From JASLDZ01 sp965199975 (GTDB lineage Bacteria > Pseudomonadota > Alphaproteobacteria > Caulobacterales > Caulobacteraceae): DNA of 64,000 nt. The DNA lies in NCBI GenBank assembly GCA_965199975.1, contig OZ241340.1, forward strand, positions 1,116,001 through 1,180,000. The letters run 5' to 3'. Positions 18,363 through 25,574 of this stretch are shown in pieces. Below the pieces are notes generated by a model that ran no database searches, had not been told where the DNA came from, and saw nothing but the letters and a program-made list of their open reading frames with translations. Each line of letters begins with the position of its first letter. The first letter of the stretch is position 1. The position numbers were made by a program, and so were the translations under genes.

Positions 18363-19352
18363 TCACCCCTCACGCAGCACGGCGGGCAGGCCGAAGCCGC
18401 CGACCGAGCCCGCGGCGGCCAGTTCGCGGCGGTAGCGGAAGAGCTCGGCGGGGCGGCCGCCGGCGCCGCGGTCCATGCGGCCCAAGCCCTCGACCAGGCC
18501 GGTGCGCTCGACCATGCGCCGGAAGTTGGGCTTGTGCAGCGGCAGGCCCGAGACCGCCTCCACCGCGCGCTGCAGGTCGTAGAGTGTGAAGGCCGAGCCC
18601 AGCAGCTCGAAGGCGACGGGGCGGTAGCGCAGCTTGCCACGCAGGCGCCCCAGGCCCGTGGCCAGGATGCGCCGGTGGTCCGAGGTCATGGGCGCCCCCG
18701 CGCCACCGAGGCCGAGGGGGGCTGCGGCATGGCCGGCGGCTCGGTCGCGGTCGCGGCGGGCCTCCTGCACGAGGCCCGCCTCGTAGAGCAGCTCGTAGCG
18801 GTCGAGCACGCGCTCGTCGTTCCAGCGCGCGCCGTCCAGGGCGAACAGGGCGCTCGCGCGGGCGAGGCGCCGGGCGCCCGCCTCGCCCGGCCGGTCGGCC
18901 CAGGCGCGCAGCACAGGCTCCAGCGTGCGCAGCGCCTCGGGTCTGCCGGTGCGCCAGTCCTCCCACGGGAAGAAGTGCGTCCACGGCGTCCAGGGCGCGC
19001 CCGGCAGCTCGCCGTCGCCGGCGGGTGTCAGCGCCAGGTAGCCGACCGAGACGACGCGCTCGTCGGCCGGCGTGGCGCCGTCGCCCAGGTCGGCCAGGGG
19101 CGCGTCGCGGCCCTCGTCCCCGAAGGTGTAGAGCTGCTCGACGTAGCCGAGCTCGAAGCCGGTCTGCGCCGTCACGAAGGCGCGCAGCGCGAGTTCGAAG
19201 GTGCGGTGCGCGGCGGGGTCGAACGGCCCGGCCGGGAGCGCCGCGGGCAGGCCCGGGGCGCTGACGGTGAGCGCGCGCGCCTCGCCGTCGCGCACCGCCA
19301 TGACCACCGCCGAAAGGCCGATGGCGATGCGCTCGCCACCCACCCGCGTCAT
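18363..19352 (-). CDS. NrtR-like (Nudix-related) transcriptional regulator
   Basis: This 329-residue protein has an N-terminal Nudix-like fold (about 1-150) without a convincing Nudix box, and a C-terminal winged helix (about 235-300, with RLRGKLRYRPVAFELLG and LYDLQRAVEAVSGLPLHKPNFRR). This is the layout of NrtR-type regulators, which sense ADP-ribose-related ligands and often control NAD metabolism. The middle (about 150-230) is longer than in canonical NrtR. Its start overlaps the end of the upstream HD-domain gene by four bases, so the two are co-expressed. Confidence 0.8.
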   Translation of the reverse strand: MTRVGGERIAIGLSAVVMAVRDGEARALTVSAPGLPAALPAGPFDPAAHRTFELALRAFVTAQTGFELGYVEQLYTFGDEGRDAPLADLGDGATPADERVVSVGYLALTPAGDGELPGAPWTPWTHFFPWEDWRTGRPEALRTLEPVLRAWADRPGEAGARRLARASALFALDGARWNDERVLDRYELLYEAGLVQEARRDRDRAAGHAAAPLGLGGAGAPMTSDHRRILATGLGRLRGKLRYRPVAFELLGSAFTLYDLQRAVEAVSGLPLHKPNFRRMVERTGLVEGLGRMDRGAGGRPAELFRYRRELAAAGSVGGFGLPAVLREG

Positions 19353-20002
19353 TCCGTGGCGAAGGCCGCGTCGGTCTCTCCGCCGCGCAGCGCATCGGTG
19401 AGCACGCGGAAGCGGGCGAGGTAGCGCGCCTGCGCCTCGGCCGGCGGCAAGGGAGCCACGTCGGCCGTGAGGCCTGGCGGCGGTTTGCCGAAGAAGGCGT
19501 CGGCTTCGGTCGTGGCGAATCCGGCGAGGCGGACAGCCTCGAACCAGGCGCTGATCCGGTCGGCCTGCTTGATCAGCGCCTTGAGGGCCGCCGGCGTGCG
19601 GGGGGGCAGGCCGAACCGGATGGCGATGGCGTGCTCCAGCCGCGCCTCGAAGTCCTTGTAGGAGACGCCGAGCGCCGCCTTGAAGGGCGAGATCATGTCG
19701 CCGATCACGTACTCGCTGGCGTCGTGCAACAGGGCCGCCAGCCGCGCGCCAGGCGCCAGGCCCGGCTGCAGGTGGGCGGCGATCTCCTCCACCAGCACCG
19801 AGTGCTGCGCCACGGAGAAGGCGTGCTCGCCCAGCGTCTGCCCGTTCCAGCGGGCGACGCGCGCCAGGCCATGGGCGATGTCCTCCACCTCGATGTCGAG
19901 GGGCGAGGGGTCCAGCAGGTCGAGCCGCCGGCCGGAAAGCATGCGCTGCCAGGCTCGCGGCGGGGCGGCGGCTGCGGCGGGGGTGCGGGCGGCGCGCGGC
20001 AT
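19349..20002 (-). CDS. HD-domain phosphohydrolase, YfbR-like
   Basis: This protein of about 217 residues has the metal-binding HD signature: His in GEHAFSVAQHSVLV, the HD doublet in LAALLHDASEYVIGDM, and a later Asp in IKQADRISAWFEA. The family includes 5'-deoxynucleotidases such as YfbR. The frame opens further upstream at a TTG (20038); the ATG at 20002 is preferred but neither has a strong ribosome binding site, and an internal Met about 20 codons later is also possible. It is translationally coupled to the NrtR-like regulator, hinting at nucleotide or NAD turnover. Confidence 0.83.
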   Translation of the reverse strand: MPRAARTPAAAAAPPRAWQRMLSGRRLDLLDPSPLDIEVEDIAHGLARVARWNGQTLGEHAFSVAQHSVLVEEIAAHLQPGLAPGARLAALLHDASEYVIGDMISPFKAALGVSYKDFEARLEHAIAIRFGLPPRTPAALKALIKQADRISAWFEAVRLAGFATTEADAFFGKPPPGLTADVAPLPPAEAQARYLARFRVLTDALRGGETDAAFATE

Positions 20003-20041
20003 CGCGGACGTGGTGGCGCCGCGCCGGGCGGTGCGCAACTC

Positions 20042-20932
20042 TCAGCGGTGAGTGTTGCGATCGACGAGGCGCCGCGCGGCGTCGAAGGGGCCTTCGCGCC
20101 GTCCGCCATGGCCGCCGTTCTCGCCCCGTAGCTGCACCTGCGCCACCACCAGCGGGCCGGCGAGCGGCCCGCGCGCCACGTAGCCGGCCGAGCGCCAGCC
20201 GTCGGGGCCGGCCGCGTCGCCGGCCAGGACCAGCGTGGCGTCCACCGAGCGCGAGCCCGCGCCGCCGGTGCGCACTGTCGCGCCGTGGTCGTTGGCGACA
20301 ACCGAACTCTTCATGCCGCCGACGTCGCCATGCACGACGGCGCCGCCGTCGTCGGCCTCCACATGCTGACCGAAGCCGCTGACGCTGGCGTGGTCGCCGT
20401 CGGCTTGGATGTGCAGGCCTGGAAGGTCGAGGCGCACATGATCGCCCGCGTGATCGCGTCCGTAGGGCGGCGCCGGGGGTGCAGGCGGCGCCGGGGGCGT
20501 AGGTGCGTCGGCGTCATCGCCGTCGTTGCGGCTGGAGGAAGTTCTGAGCGTGGTCGTCGTCGTGTTGTGCAGCCCGTCGGTGTCGCTCTGGGTTTGCGTG
20601 GTGGTCGCCGCCTGCGCATTCTCGCTGGGGGCGCCGGGTGCGAGCGCGCGGGCGTGGGCGTCGAGCGCGGCGAGCGTCGCCTGCGCCGATCCGCCGGTCA
20701 GCGCCATGCGGGTGAGCACCACCTGCGCCCCATCGGGGCCGGCGTAGCTGCAGCCCGCCCCGTCGCCGGCGCGGCGGCTGAGGGTCAGGTCGCCCTGCGC
20801 GTCGGGGCAGTCGAGGGTGGCGGCCACGCTCACCGGTCGGTCGGGCGCGCCGCGGGCGTGGCCGAGGCGGGCGGGGTGGCAGGCGGCGAGCATGGCCGCC
20901 GCCGCGGCGGTGGGGATAATGATCCGGCGCAT
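20042..20932 (-). CDS. Hypothetical lipoprotein with low-complexity centre (paralogue 1)
   Basis: This 296-residue protein starts at the ATG at 20932 and has a lipobox LAAC at residue 18. The mature N-terminal part (about 35-90) holds two conserved Cys (DCPDAQG and GCSYAG). A Thr/Asp/Pro-rich, probably disordered segment (about 105-165) contains repeated PAPPAPP. The C-terminal domain (about 165-296) includes HVRLDLPGLHIQADGDHASV, then GWRSAGYVARGPLAGPLVVAQ. A related protein lies at 21.9-22.7 kb on the other side of an SDR gene, and the pair share the two-Cys module and the GW-x-GY-AR segment. I do not recognise a named family. Confidence 0.75.
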   Translation of the reverse strand: MRRIIIPTAAAAAMLAACHPARLGHARGAPDRPVSVAATLDCPDAQGDLTLSRRAGDGAGCSYAGPDGAQVVLTRMALTGGSAQATLAALDAHARALAPGAPSENAQAATTTQTQSDTDGLHNTTTTTLRTSSSRNDGDDADAPTPPAPPAPPAPPYGRDHAGDHVRLDLPGLHIQADGDHASVSGFGQHVEADDGGAVVHGDVGGMKSSVVANDHGATVRTGGAGSRSVDATLVLAGDAAGPDGWRSAGYVARGPLAGPLVVAQVQLRGENGGHGGRREGPFDAARRLVDRNTHR

Positions 20933-21023
20933 CGGCGCTCCTCCCATTGCGGCGGGGAGCCTCGCCTTCGGCCTCCTACGGGTCCAGTGAATTCCCGGTA
21001 AGGCGCAGCGGAAGGTGACGACG

Positions 21024-21938
21024 ATGGACTGGAGCGCGGCTGACATTCCCGACCAGGCGGGGCGCACGGCGGTGGTCACCGGCGCCACCGGCGGCCTGGG
21101 GTACGCCACCGCCGCGGCGCTGGCCGTGGCGGGCGCGCAGGTGGTGATCGCCTCGCGAGATGCGGGCAAGGGGCGGGTGGCGCTGGAGGCGCTGCGGCGC
21201 GATGCGCCCGCCGCTGAGGTGCGCTTCGCGTTGCTGGACCTGGCGGCGCTCGCCTCGGTGCGCGCCTTCGCGCAGCGGATGCTGGAGGCGGGCGCGCCGC
21301 TCGACGTGCTCGTCAACAACGCCGGGATCATGGCGCCTTCGAAGCGCCAGACGACGCCCGACGGATTCGAGCGCCAGTTCGGCGTCAACTACCTCGGCCA
21401 CTTCGCGCTGACGGGCCTCCTCCTGCCGCTGCTGCAGGCCGGGGCAGGCGCACGGGTGGTGGACGTCTCCAGCCTGGCGCACTCAGCGGGTCGGCTCGAC
21501 TTCGCCGATCTGCAGAGCGAGCGGTACTCGCCCATGCGCGCCTACGGGCGCTCCAAGGCGGCCATGCTGATGTTCGCCGAGGCGTTTCAGCGGCGCAGCT
21601 TGGCGGCCGGCTGGGGGGTGGACGCTTACGCCGCGCACCCGGGCTTCGCCGCCACCGATCTCGTGCGCGCGGGGGAGGGCGGCTCCAAGCTGGCGGCCAA
21701 GGGCATAGCCCTGGTGGGGCCGATGCTGGGCCAGTCCGCCGCACGAGGGGCGCTGCCCATCCTCTACGCCGCCACCGCGCCGGCCGCCGCGCCCGGCGGC
21801 TACACCGGGCCGGACGGCTTCATGGAGCTGAAAGGCGCGCCCAAGCCCGCCAAGGTCGCCGCCTTCATCGGCGACCGCGACGCGCAGGACCGGCTGTGGG
21901 CCGAGTCCGAGCGGCTGACCGGCGTGCGCTACGGCTGA
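21024..21938 (+). CDS. Short-chain dehydrogenase, retinol dehydrogenase-like
   Basis: This 304-residue SDR has the Rossmann motif VTGATGGLGYATAAAL, NNAGIM, the active-site segments VVDVSSLAH and YGRSKAAMLMF, and the PGFAATDL loop. It resembles the retinol dehydrogenase/WW-domain oxidoreductase-like subgroup with an extended C terminus (FMELKG region). ATG 21024 is preferred over the in-frame GTG at 21015 because a GGAAGG sequence ends about eight bases before it. It runs between the two paralogous lipoprotein genes and overlaps the 3' end of the second by ten bases. Confidence 0.85.
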   Translation: MDWSAADIPDQAGRTAVVTGATGGLGYATAAALAVAGAQVVIASRDAGKGRVALEALRRDAPAAEVRFALLDLAALASVRAFAQRMLEAGAPLDVLVNNAGIMAPSKRQTTPDGFERQFGVNYLGHFALTGLLLPLLQAGAGARVVDVSSLAHSAGRLDFADLQSERYSPMRAYGRSKAAMLMFAEAFQRRSLAAGWGVDAYAAHPGFAATDLVRAGEGGSKLAAKGIALVGPMLGQSAARGALPILYAATAPAAAPGGYTGPDGFMELKGAPKPAKVAAFIGDRDAQDRLWAESERLTGVRYG

Positions 21939-22567
21939 GCCGCGCCCACCGGCGCATTCAGGTCGAGCAGGTGGCGGATGCCGTCGTCATCGTCGTCGCT
22001 GTCGCCGTGGGTGTGCATGCCCTTGGCCAGGCGGAAGCTCGCCACCACCATGTGGCCCGAGGCGTCGGCTCGAGCCCGGTAGCCCACCGCGTGCCAGCCG
22101 CCCGCCCCCGTCGAGGCGCCGGCCAGCACATAGACGAGCTTGCGGCCCGAACCGGGCGTCGCGGGCTTGTCGTCATCATCGCGGTCGTCGGCGTCGCGCC
22201 CGGTCTTGTCGACGTTGATCCCCATGACCTTGACCGACTTGTGATCACCGTCGTCGTGGACGTGCAGGAAGGGCATGTCGACATTGGCGTGCTTGTGGCC
22301 GTCGGCGTCGACGGTGGTCTCGACCACCATGGCGGCGCGCGTGGCCGAGGGCATCAGCGCGTCCAAACGCGCCCGTTCAGGCGCCAGCCCCGCCGCAGGG
22401 TCGCCCGCGGGCCCGGAGGCCAGCGCCAAATCCAACTCGCCACGCCGGGAGGTGTAGGCGCAGCTCTTCGCGCTCGCGGCGGTGCGGGTCCACAGCTCGG
22501 AGGTCTCGGGGCACGTCAGGCTCTGCGCCACCCTCACGGGCCCCCCCGTGGGCTCGACGGTCGACAC
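21929..22567 (-). CDS. Hypothetical secreted protein, body of frameshifted lipoprotein (paralogue 2)
   Basis: The open frame gives 212 residues from a GTG at 22567. It has the two-Cys module (TCPETSE and SCAYTS) and the GWHAVGYRAR segment shared with the lipoprotein at 20.0-20.9 kb, plus Asp/His-rich low-complexity stretches near 120-140 and 190-200. As annotated it lacks an export signal, but a signal peptide with lipobox lies immediately upstream in another frame (22534-22701). The natural product is therefore probably a lipoprotein of about 255 residues. Either the gene is frameshifted or the assembly has an indel, for example in the C7 run at 22541-22547. Confidence 0.65.
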   Translation of the reverse strand: MSTVEPTGGPVRVAQSLTCPETSELWTRTAASAKSCAYTSRRGELDLALASGPAGDPAAGLAPERARLDALMPSATRAAMVVETTVDADGHKHANVDMPFLHVHDDGDHKSVKVMGINVDKTGRDADDRDDDDKPATPGSGRKLVYVLAGASTGAGGWHAVGYRARADASGHMVVASFRLAKGMHTHGDSDDDDDGIRHLLDLNAPVGAAQP

Positions 22568-22701
22568 ATGGATCGCCGCGTGCGCCCGATCGCGCCGATG
22601 GGCTTGGGGTGGCAGGCGGCGACGCCCCCGGCGACGGCGGCGACCGAGATCAGGGCGGCGGCGCGCCCCAGGCTGTGGGCGGTCATGAAGCGGTTTCCCA
22701 T
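22534..22701 (-). pseudogene. Detached lipoprotein signal peptide of paralogue 2
   Basis: From the ATG at 22701 this frame encodes a 55-residue peptide: a short basic start (MGNRFMTAH), a hydrophobic core and a lipobox VAAC followed by HPKP. The paralogous lipoprotein reads AAC-HPAR at the same place. The frame then turns Arg-rich and stops at 22534, while the mature domain continues one base out of phase. It reads as the 5' part of the downstream gene separated by a one-base frameshift. Confidence 0.55.
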
Positions 22702-22773
22702 GGACGTGACGAGTGATCGTGGCGCGACACCGTCGAGGGCGCCAGTGAAATCACTGTAATGCGCCCGGTCCTC

Positions 22774-23655
22774 TCACATCCCCGGCCGGGCGCCCTCACG
22801 CCGTTGCAGGAACGCCAGCCGCTCGAACAGCTGCACGTCCTGCTCGTTCTTGAGTAGCGCGCCGTACAGCGGCGGGATCAGCTTCGCCGGGTCGCGCTCG
22901 CGCAGCACGCTCTCGTCGATGTCCTCGACCAAGAGGAGCTTGAGCCAATCAAGCAATTCGGATGTGGAGGGCTTCTTCTTGATCCCCGGAGCGCCGCGGA
23001 TGTCGAAGAAGCTTTTGAGGGCCGCCGCCACCAGCCTCGGCTTCACGCCCGGAAAGTGCACGTCGACGATGGCCCGCAGCGTCTCCTCGTCGGGAAAGCG
23101 GATGTAGTGGAAGAAGCAGCGGCGCAGGAACGCGTCCGGCAGTTCCTTCTCGTTGTTGGAGGTGATGATCACCACCGGACGCACCTGCGCGCGGATCGTC
23201 TCGCCCGTCTCGTAGACGAAGAATTCCATGCGATCGAGTTCCTGCAGGAGGTCGTTGGGGAACTCGATGTCGGCCTTGTCGATCTCGTCGATGAGCAGCA
23301 CCGGTCGGGGGCCGATGGCGCCCATCTCGAAGGCCTCCCACAGCTTGCCGCGACGGATGTAGTTCTTCACATCCTTCACGCGCGCATCGCCAAGCTGACT
23401 GTCGCGCAGGCGGGTGACGGCGTCGTACTCGTAGAGCCCCTGCTGCGCCTTGGTGGTCGACTTGATGTGCCAGGTGAGGAGCGGCGCTCCCAGCGCCTTC
23501 GCCACCTCGTAGGCCAGGACGGTCTTGCCGGTGCCGGGCTCGCCCTTCACCAGGAGCGGCCGCTCAAGCGCCACAGCGGCGTTCACCGCCACCTTCAGGT
23601 CGTCGGTGGCGACGTAGTCGGCCGTGCCCTCGAAGCGGCTCGGGGGAGGGGTCAT
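22774..23655 (-). CDS. MoxR/CoxD-type AAA+ ATPase
   Basis: This AAA+ ATPase of about 293 residues belongs to the MoxR family (CoxD-like), chaperones that usually act with a von Willebrand factor A protein in metal-cofactor insertion or stress responses. It has Walker A GEPGTGKT, Walker B VLLIDEIDKAD, sensor-1 ITSNNEKELPDAFLRR and the HYIRFPDE segment. The start ATG at 23655 is taken as the conserved one; a GTG nine codons upstream is also possible. The usual VWA/CoxE partner is not adjacent in the window, so it may be elsewhere. Confidence 0.9.
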   Translation of the reverse strand: MTPPPSRFEGTADYVATDDLKVAVNAAVALERPLLVKGEPGTGKTVLAYEVAKALGAPLLTWHIKSTTKAQQGLYEYDAVTRLRDSQLGDARVKDVKNYIRRGKLWEAFEMGAIGPRPVLLIDEIDKADIEFPNDLLQELDRMEFFVYETGETIRAQVRPVVIITSNNEKELPDAFLRRCFFHYIRFPDEETLRAIVDVHFPGVKPRLVAAALKSFFDIRGAPGIKKKPSTSELLDWLKLLLVEDIDESVLRERDPAKLIPPLYGALLKNEQDVQLFERLAFLQRREGARPGM

Positions 23656-23754
23656 GTGCAGGCGTTCCTGAACGGCGATCACCTGGAACGTAGAGGGGAC
23701 CCAAAAGCGCGCAAGCCTTGGAGGCCCCTGATCGGCGAGCGCAAGCGCTCGGCT

Positions 23755-23922
23755 TCAGGTGATATGCTTGGGGGTCGGGGGGTCGCTGGCGGGGAAGGTC
23801 TCCTCCAGGCTCTCGTCGAGGAGCTCGTCCTGCCGCTTCTTCGGGGCCGTGGCGGTCGGCTTTATCACGTCGTCATCCTGCGAATGCGCGGCGTCGGCGT
23901 CTTGGTTGGTGCGCTCACTCAT
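23755..23922 (-). CDS. Small hydrophilic 55-residue protein coupled to the acidic protein
   Basis: This short gene encodes MSERTNQDADAAHSQ, continuing through KKRQDELLDESLEETFPASDPPTP to a stop at 23755. The LDESLEETFPASDPP element is a recurring motif of small alphaproteobacterial proteins of unknown function. The ATG lies inside the last codons of the upstream acidic gene (overlap of eight bases: TATGAGTGA), so translation is very likely coupled. No membrane segment or signal is present. Confidence 0.75.
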   Translation of the reverse strand: MSERTNQDADAAHSQDDDVIKPTATAPKKRQDELLDESLEETFPASDPPTPKHIT

Positions 23923-24424
23923 AGCCCAGCTCCTTCAGGTCGCTGTCGGACAGGTTATCGGGTTCGAGGTCGCTGACTCGCGTGTCGGTCGCGCCGCCCA
24001 GTCGATCGATCTTCGCCTCATTCATCGAGACCCCATCCGGCTCGGACGCCGACAGCCGCGCGACGCCGTCCCGGTCGTCCCTGTCCAGGCCGTCGCCGGT
24101 CTTGGTGGTCATGGCCAGGTTGTCGTCGTCCAGCGGTTCGGGCTGCAGATCGTCGGAGTCGACCAGGTCGTCGCCGTCCTCGTCGGCCGTGTCCGCGGCG
24201 CGACCTTCCACATCGATGGAGTCGAGGTCGGCGTCGGTCTCCTCGTCCTCGTCCATGGCGTCGTCGACGCCTTCGAGGTCAGCGTCGCCCAGCGCAGAGG
24301 TGACGTCATAGGTCTTGGGGCGGAGGTCGAAGGCGTCGGAGTCGGCCGCGTCGCCGTCGTTGATCTCCTCGTCGTAGGCCTCGGCCGTATCCTGCGCGTC
24401 GATGTCGGTGTCGGCCTCGGCCAT
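23915..24424 (-). CDS. Highly acidic, probably disordered protein
   Basis: This 169-residue protein is dominated by Asp, Glu and Ala with almost no aromatic residues, for example in DAMDEDEETDADLDS and the DSDDLQPEPLDDDN stretch. It ends in DLSDSDLKELGYE. The start ATG at 24424 follows an AAGGAG site with nine-base spacing; the frame is open further upstream but there the composition turns Arg-rich and non-coding. No domain is recognised. It forms an overlapping pair with the 55-residue protein downstream. Possible roles include a cation or nucleic-acid-mimic buffer, but this is speculation. Confidence 0.75.
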   Translation of the reverse strand: MAEADTDIDAQDTAEAYDEEINDGDAADSDAFDLRPKTYDVTSALGDADLEGVDDAMDEDEETDADLDSIDVEGRAADTADEDGDDLVDSDDLQPEPLDDDNLAMTTKTGDGLDRDDRDGVARLSASEPDGVSMNEAKIDRLGGATDTRVSDLEPDNLSDSDLKELGYE

Positions 24425-24612
24425 GGAAGAACGCTCCTTCGGCCGCGAAGGCCACGATCGCGAAACGTGAGGGCCCTGTCGCCGTTCCGGGCGCGTGGCG
24501 CGCGGCAAGGCGCGGTTAACCACGTCGGTTTAGTCCTGGTCAGGCCGGCGCGGTTAGCGTCCGATCCATGCGCGCCGGCTCCGTGCAGAACGCCACCCCA
24601 AGGAGCCCCGCC

Positions 24613-25041
24613 ATGCCGCTCAAGCTTTCGTTGAAGCCGGGAGAGAAGTTCGTCCTCAACGGCGCGGTGCTGCAGAACGGCGATCGCCGCGGCGTGCTCG
24701 TGCTGCAGAACAAGGCCAACGTGCTGCGCGAAAAGGACATCATGCAGCAGGAGGAGGCGACCAGCCCCGCCCGCCGGGTCTACTTTCCGGTGATGATGAT
24801 GTACCTCGATGGCGAGACGCCGCACGGCTACTACGGCGAGTTCGGCGCGAGGCTGGCGGAGTTCGTGGCTGCCGCGGGCAATCCCGAGGCGACGTCGCAC
24901 TGCCTGGACGCCTCCAGGCATGTGGCGGCGGGAGAATACTACAAGGCCCTGATGGCCTGCCGTCGTTTGATCGAGTTCGAAGACGAGAGGATCGGACCCC
25001 ATGTCGCTGAAAGCCTACCAGAACGCCGCGCAGCAGGCTGA
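24613..25041 (+). CDS. flbT: Flagellin post-transcriptional regulator FlbT
   Basis: FlbT in Caulobacter binds the 5' leader of flagellin mRNA and promotes its decay until the hook is complete. The 142-residue frame starts at ATG 24613, preceded by AAGGAG; the open frame extends upstream but the family begins at MPLKLSLKPGEKFVLNGAV. Other conserved pieces are the LQNGDRRG turn and ARRVYFPVMMMYLD. The 3' end overlaps flaF by 41 bases. It marks the start of the flagellin locus. Confidence 0.95.
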   Translation: MPLKLSLKPGEKFVLNGAVLQNGDRRGVLVLQNKANVLREKDIMQQEEATSPARRVYFPVMMMYLDGETPHGYYGEFGARLAEFVAAAGNPEATSHCLDASRHVAAGEYYKALMACRRLIEFEDERIGPHVAESLPERRAAG

Positions 25042-25372
25042 GAGCCCGCGCGAACTGGAATATCGCCTGTTCGCCGAGGTCACCCGCTCGCTGATCGAGG
25101 CCTCCAGGAAGGACTTGTCGGAGGTCGGCGCCCGCATGGAGGCGCTCGACTGGAACCGCAGGCTCTGGGAGGTGCTGGCCGGCGACTGCGCCACCTCGCA
25201 GAACGGTCTCGAGGACTCGACCCGCGCGCAGGTGATCTCGCTCGCCCTCTTCGTGCAGCGCCACACCCCGCAGGTGTGCGCCGGGCGCGAGGGGTTCGAG
25301 CCGCTGGTCGAGATCAACCGCACCATCATGCAGGGCCTGGCGCCGTCGCCCTCGGAGCGCTCCGCCGCCTGA
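25001..25372 (+). CDS. flaF: Flagellin assembly/secretion regulator FlaF
   Basis: FlaF is the small partner of FlbT and in Caulobacter is needed for flagellin production and secretion. The 123-residue helical protein starts MSLKAYQNAAQQAESPRELEYRLF, a clear FlaF N terminus, and keeps the LWEVLAGDCA and LISLALFV-type segments (here VISLALFVQRHT). It overlaps flbT by 41 bases in another frame. The flagellin promoter region follows directly after its stop. Confidence 0.93.
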   Translation: MSLKAYQNAAQQAESPRELEYRLFAEVTRSLIEASRKDLSEVGARMEALDWNRRLWEVLAGDCATSQNGLEDSTRAQVISLALFVQRHTPQVCAGREGFEPLVEINRTIMQGLAPSPSERSAA

Positions 25373-25412
25373 CCCGGCAGTTTCCGCCGGGCGCCGCGGC
25401 AGGATCTGCCGC
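25373..25412. promoter_or_regulatory. Two palindromic FlbD-type (ftr-like) sites upstream of flagellin 1
   Basis: Two adjacent palindromes share a GGCA-N5/6-TGCC/CGCC core. Site 1 spans 25373-25391 (CCCGGCAG...CCGCCGGG). Site 2 spans 25396-25412 and is a perfect 7-3-7 inverted repeat (GCGGCAG-GAT-CTGCCGC). A half-site CTGCCGGG follows near 25437. Site 2 is centred about 108 bases before the predicted start of transcription, the spacing expected of enhancer elements for a sigma-54 activator. The cognate activator FlbD is encoded at 1.8-3.2 kb. Confidence 0.6.
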
Positions 25413-25487
25413 CCGGCGCACGGCGTGGACGCTTCCTGCCGGGCGCCACGTCGCGCATTTCGCTTGAGGGGCAAGGGAAACGTCGGA

Positions 25488-25501
25488 GGCACGAGGATTG
25501 C
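25488..25501 (+). promoter_or_regulatory. Sigma-54 promoter (-24/-12) of flagellin 1
   Basis: GGCACG-AGGA-TTGC matches the sigma-54 consensus closely, with GG at 25488-25489 and GC at 25500-25501 separated by exactly ten bases. Transcription would begin near 25512, leaving a leader of about 60 bases before the GTG start, which is the likely FlbT target. Confidence 0.8.
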
Positions 25502-25574
25502 GAAGGCTGGGGTGGAGCAAAACGCTCCGGGCGCTCGAATGGCGCCGCACCCGGGTTTCGAAGGAACCTCACCA

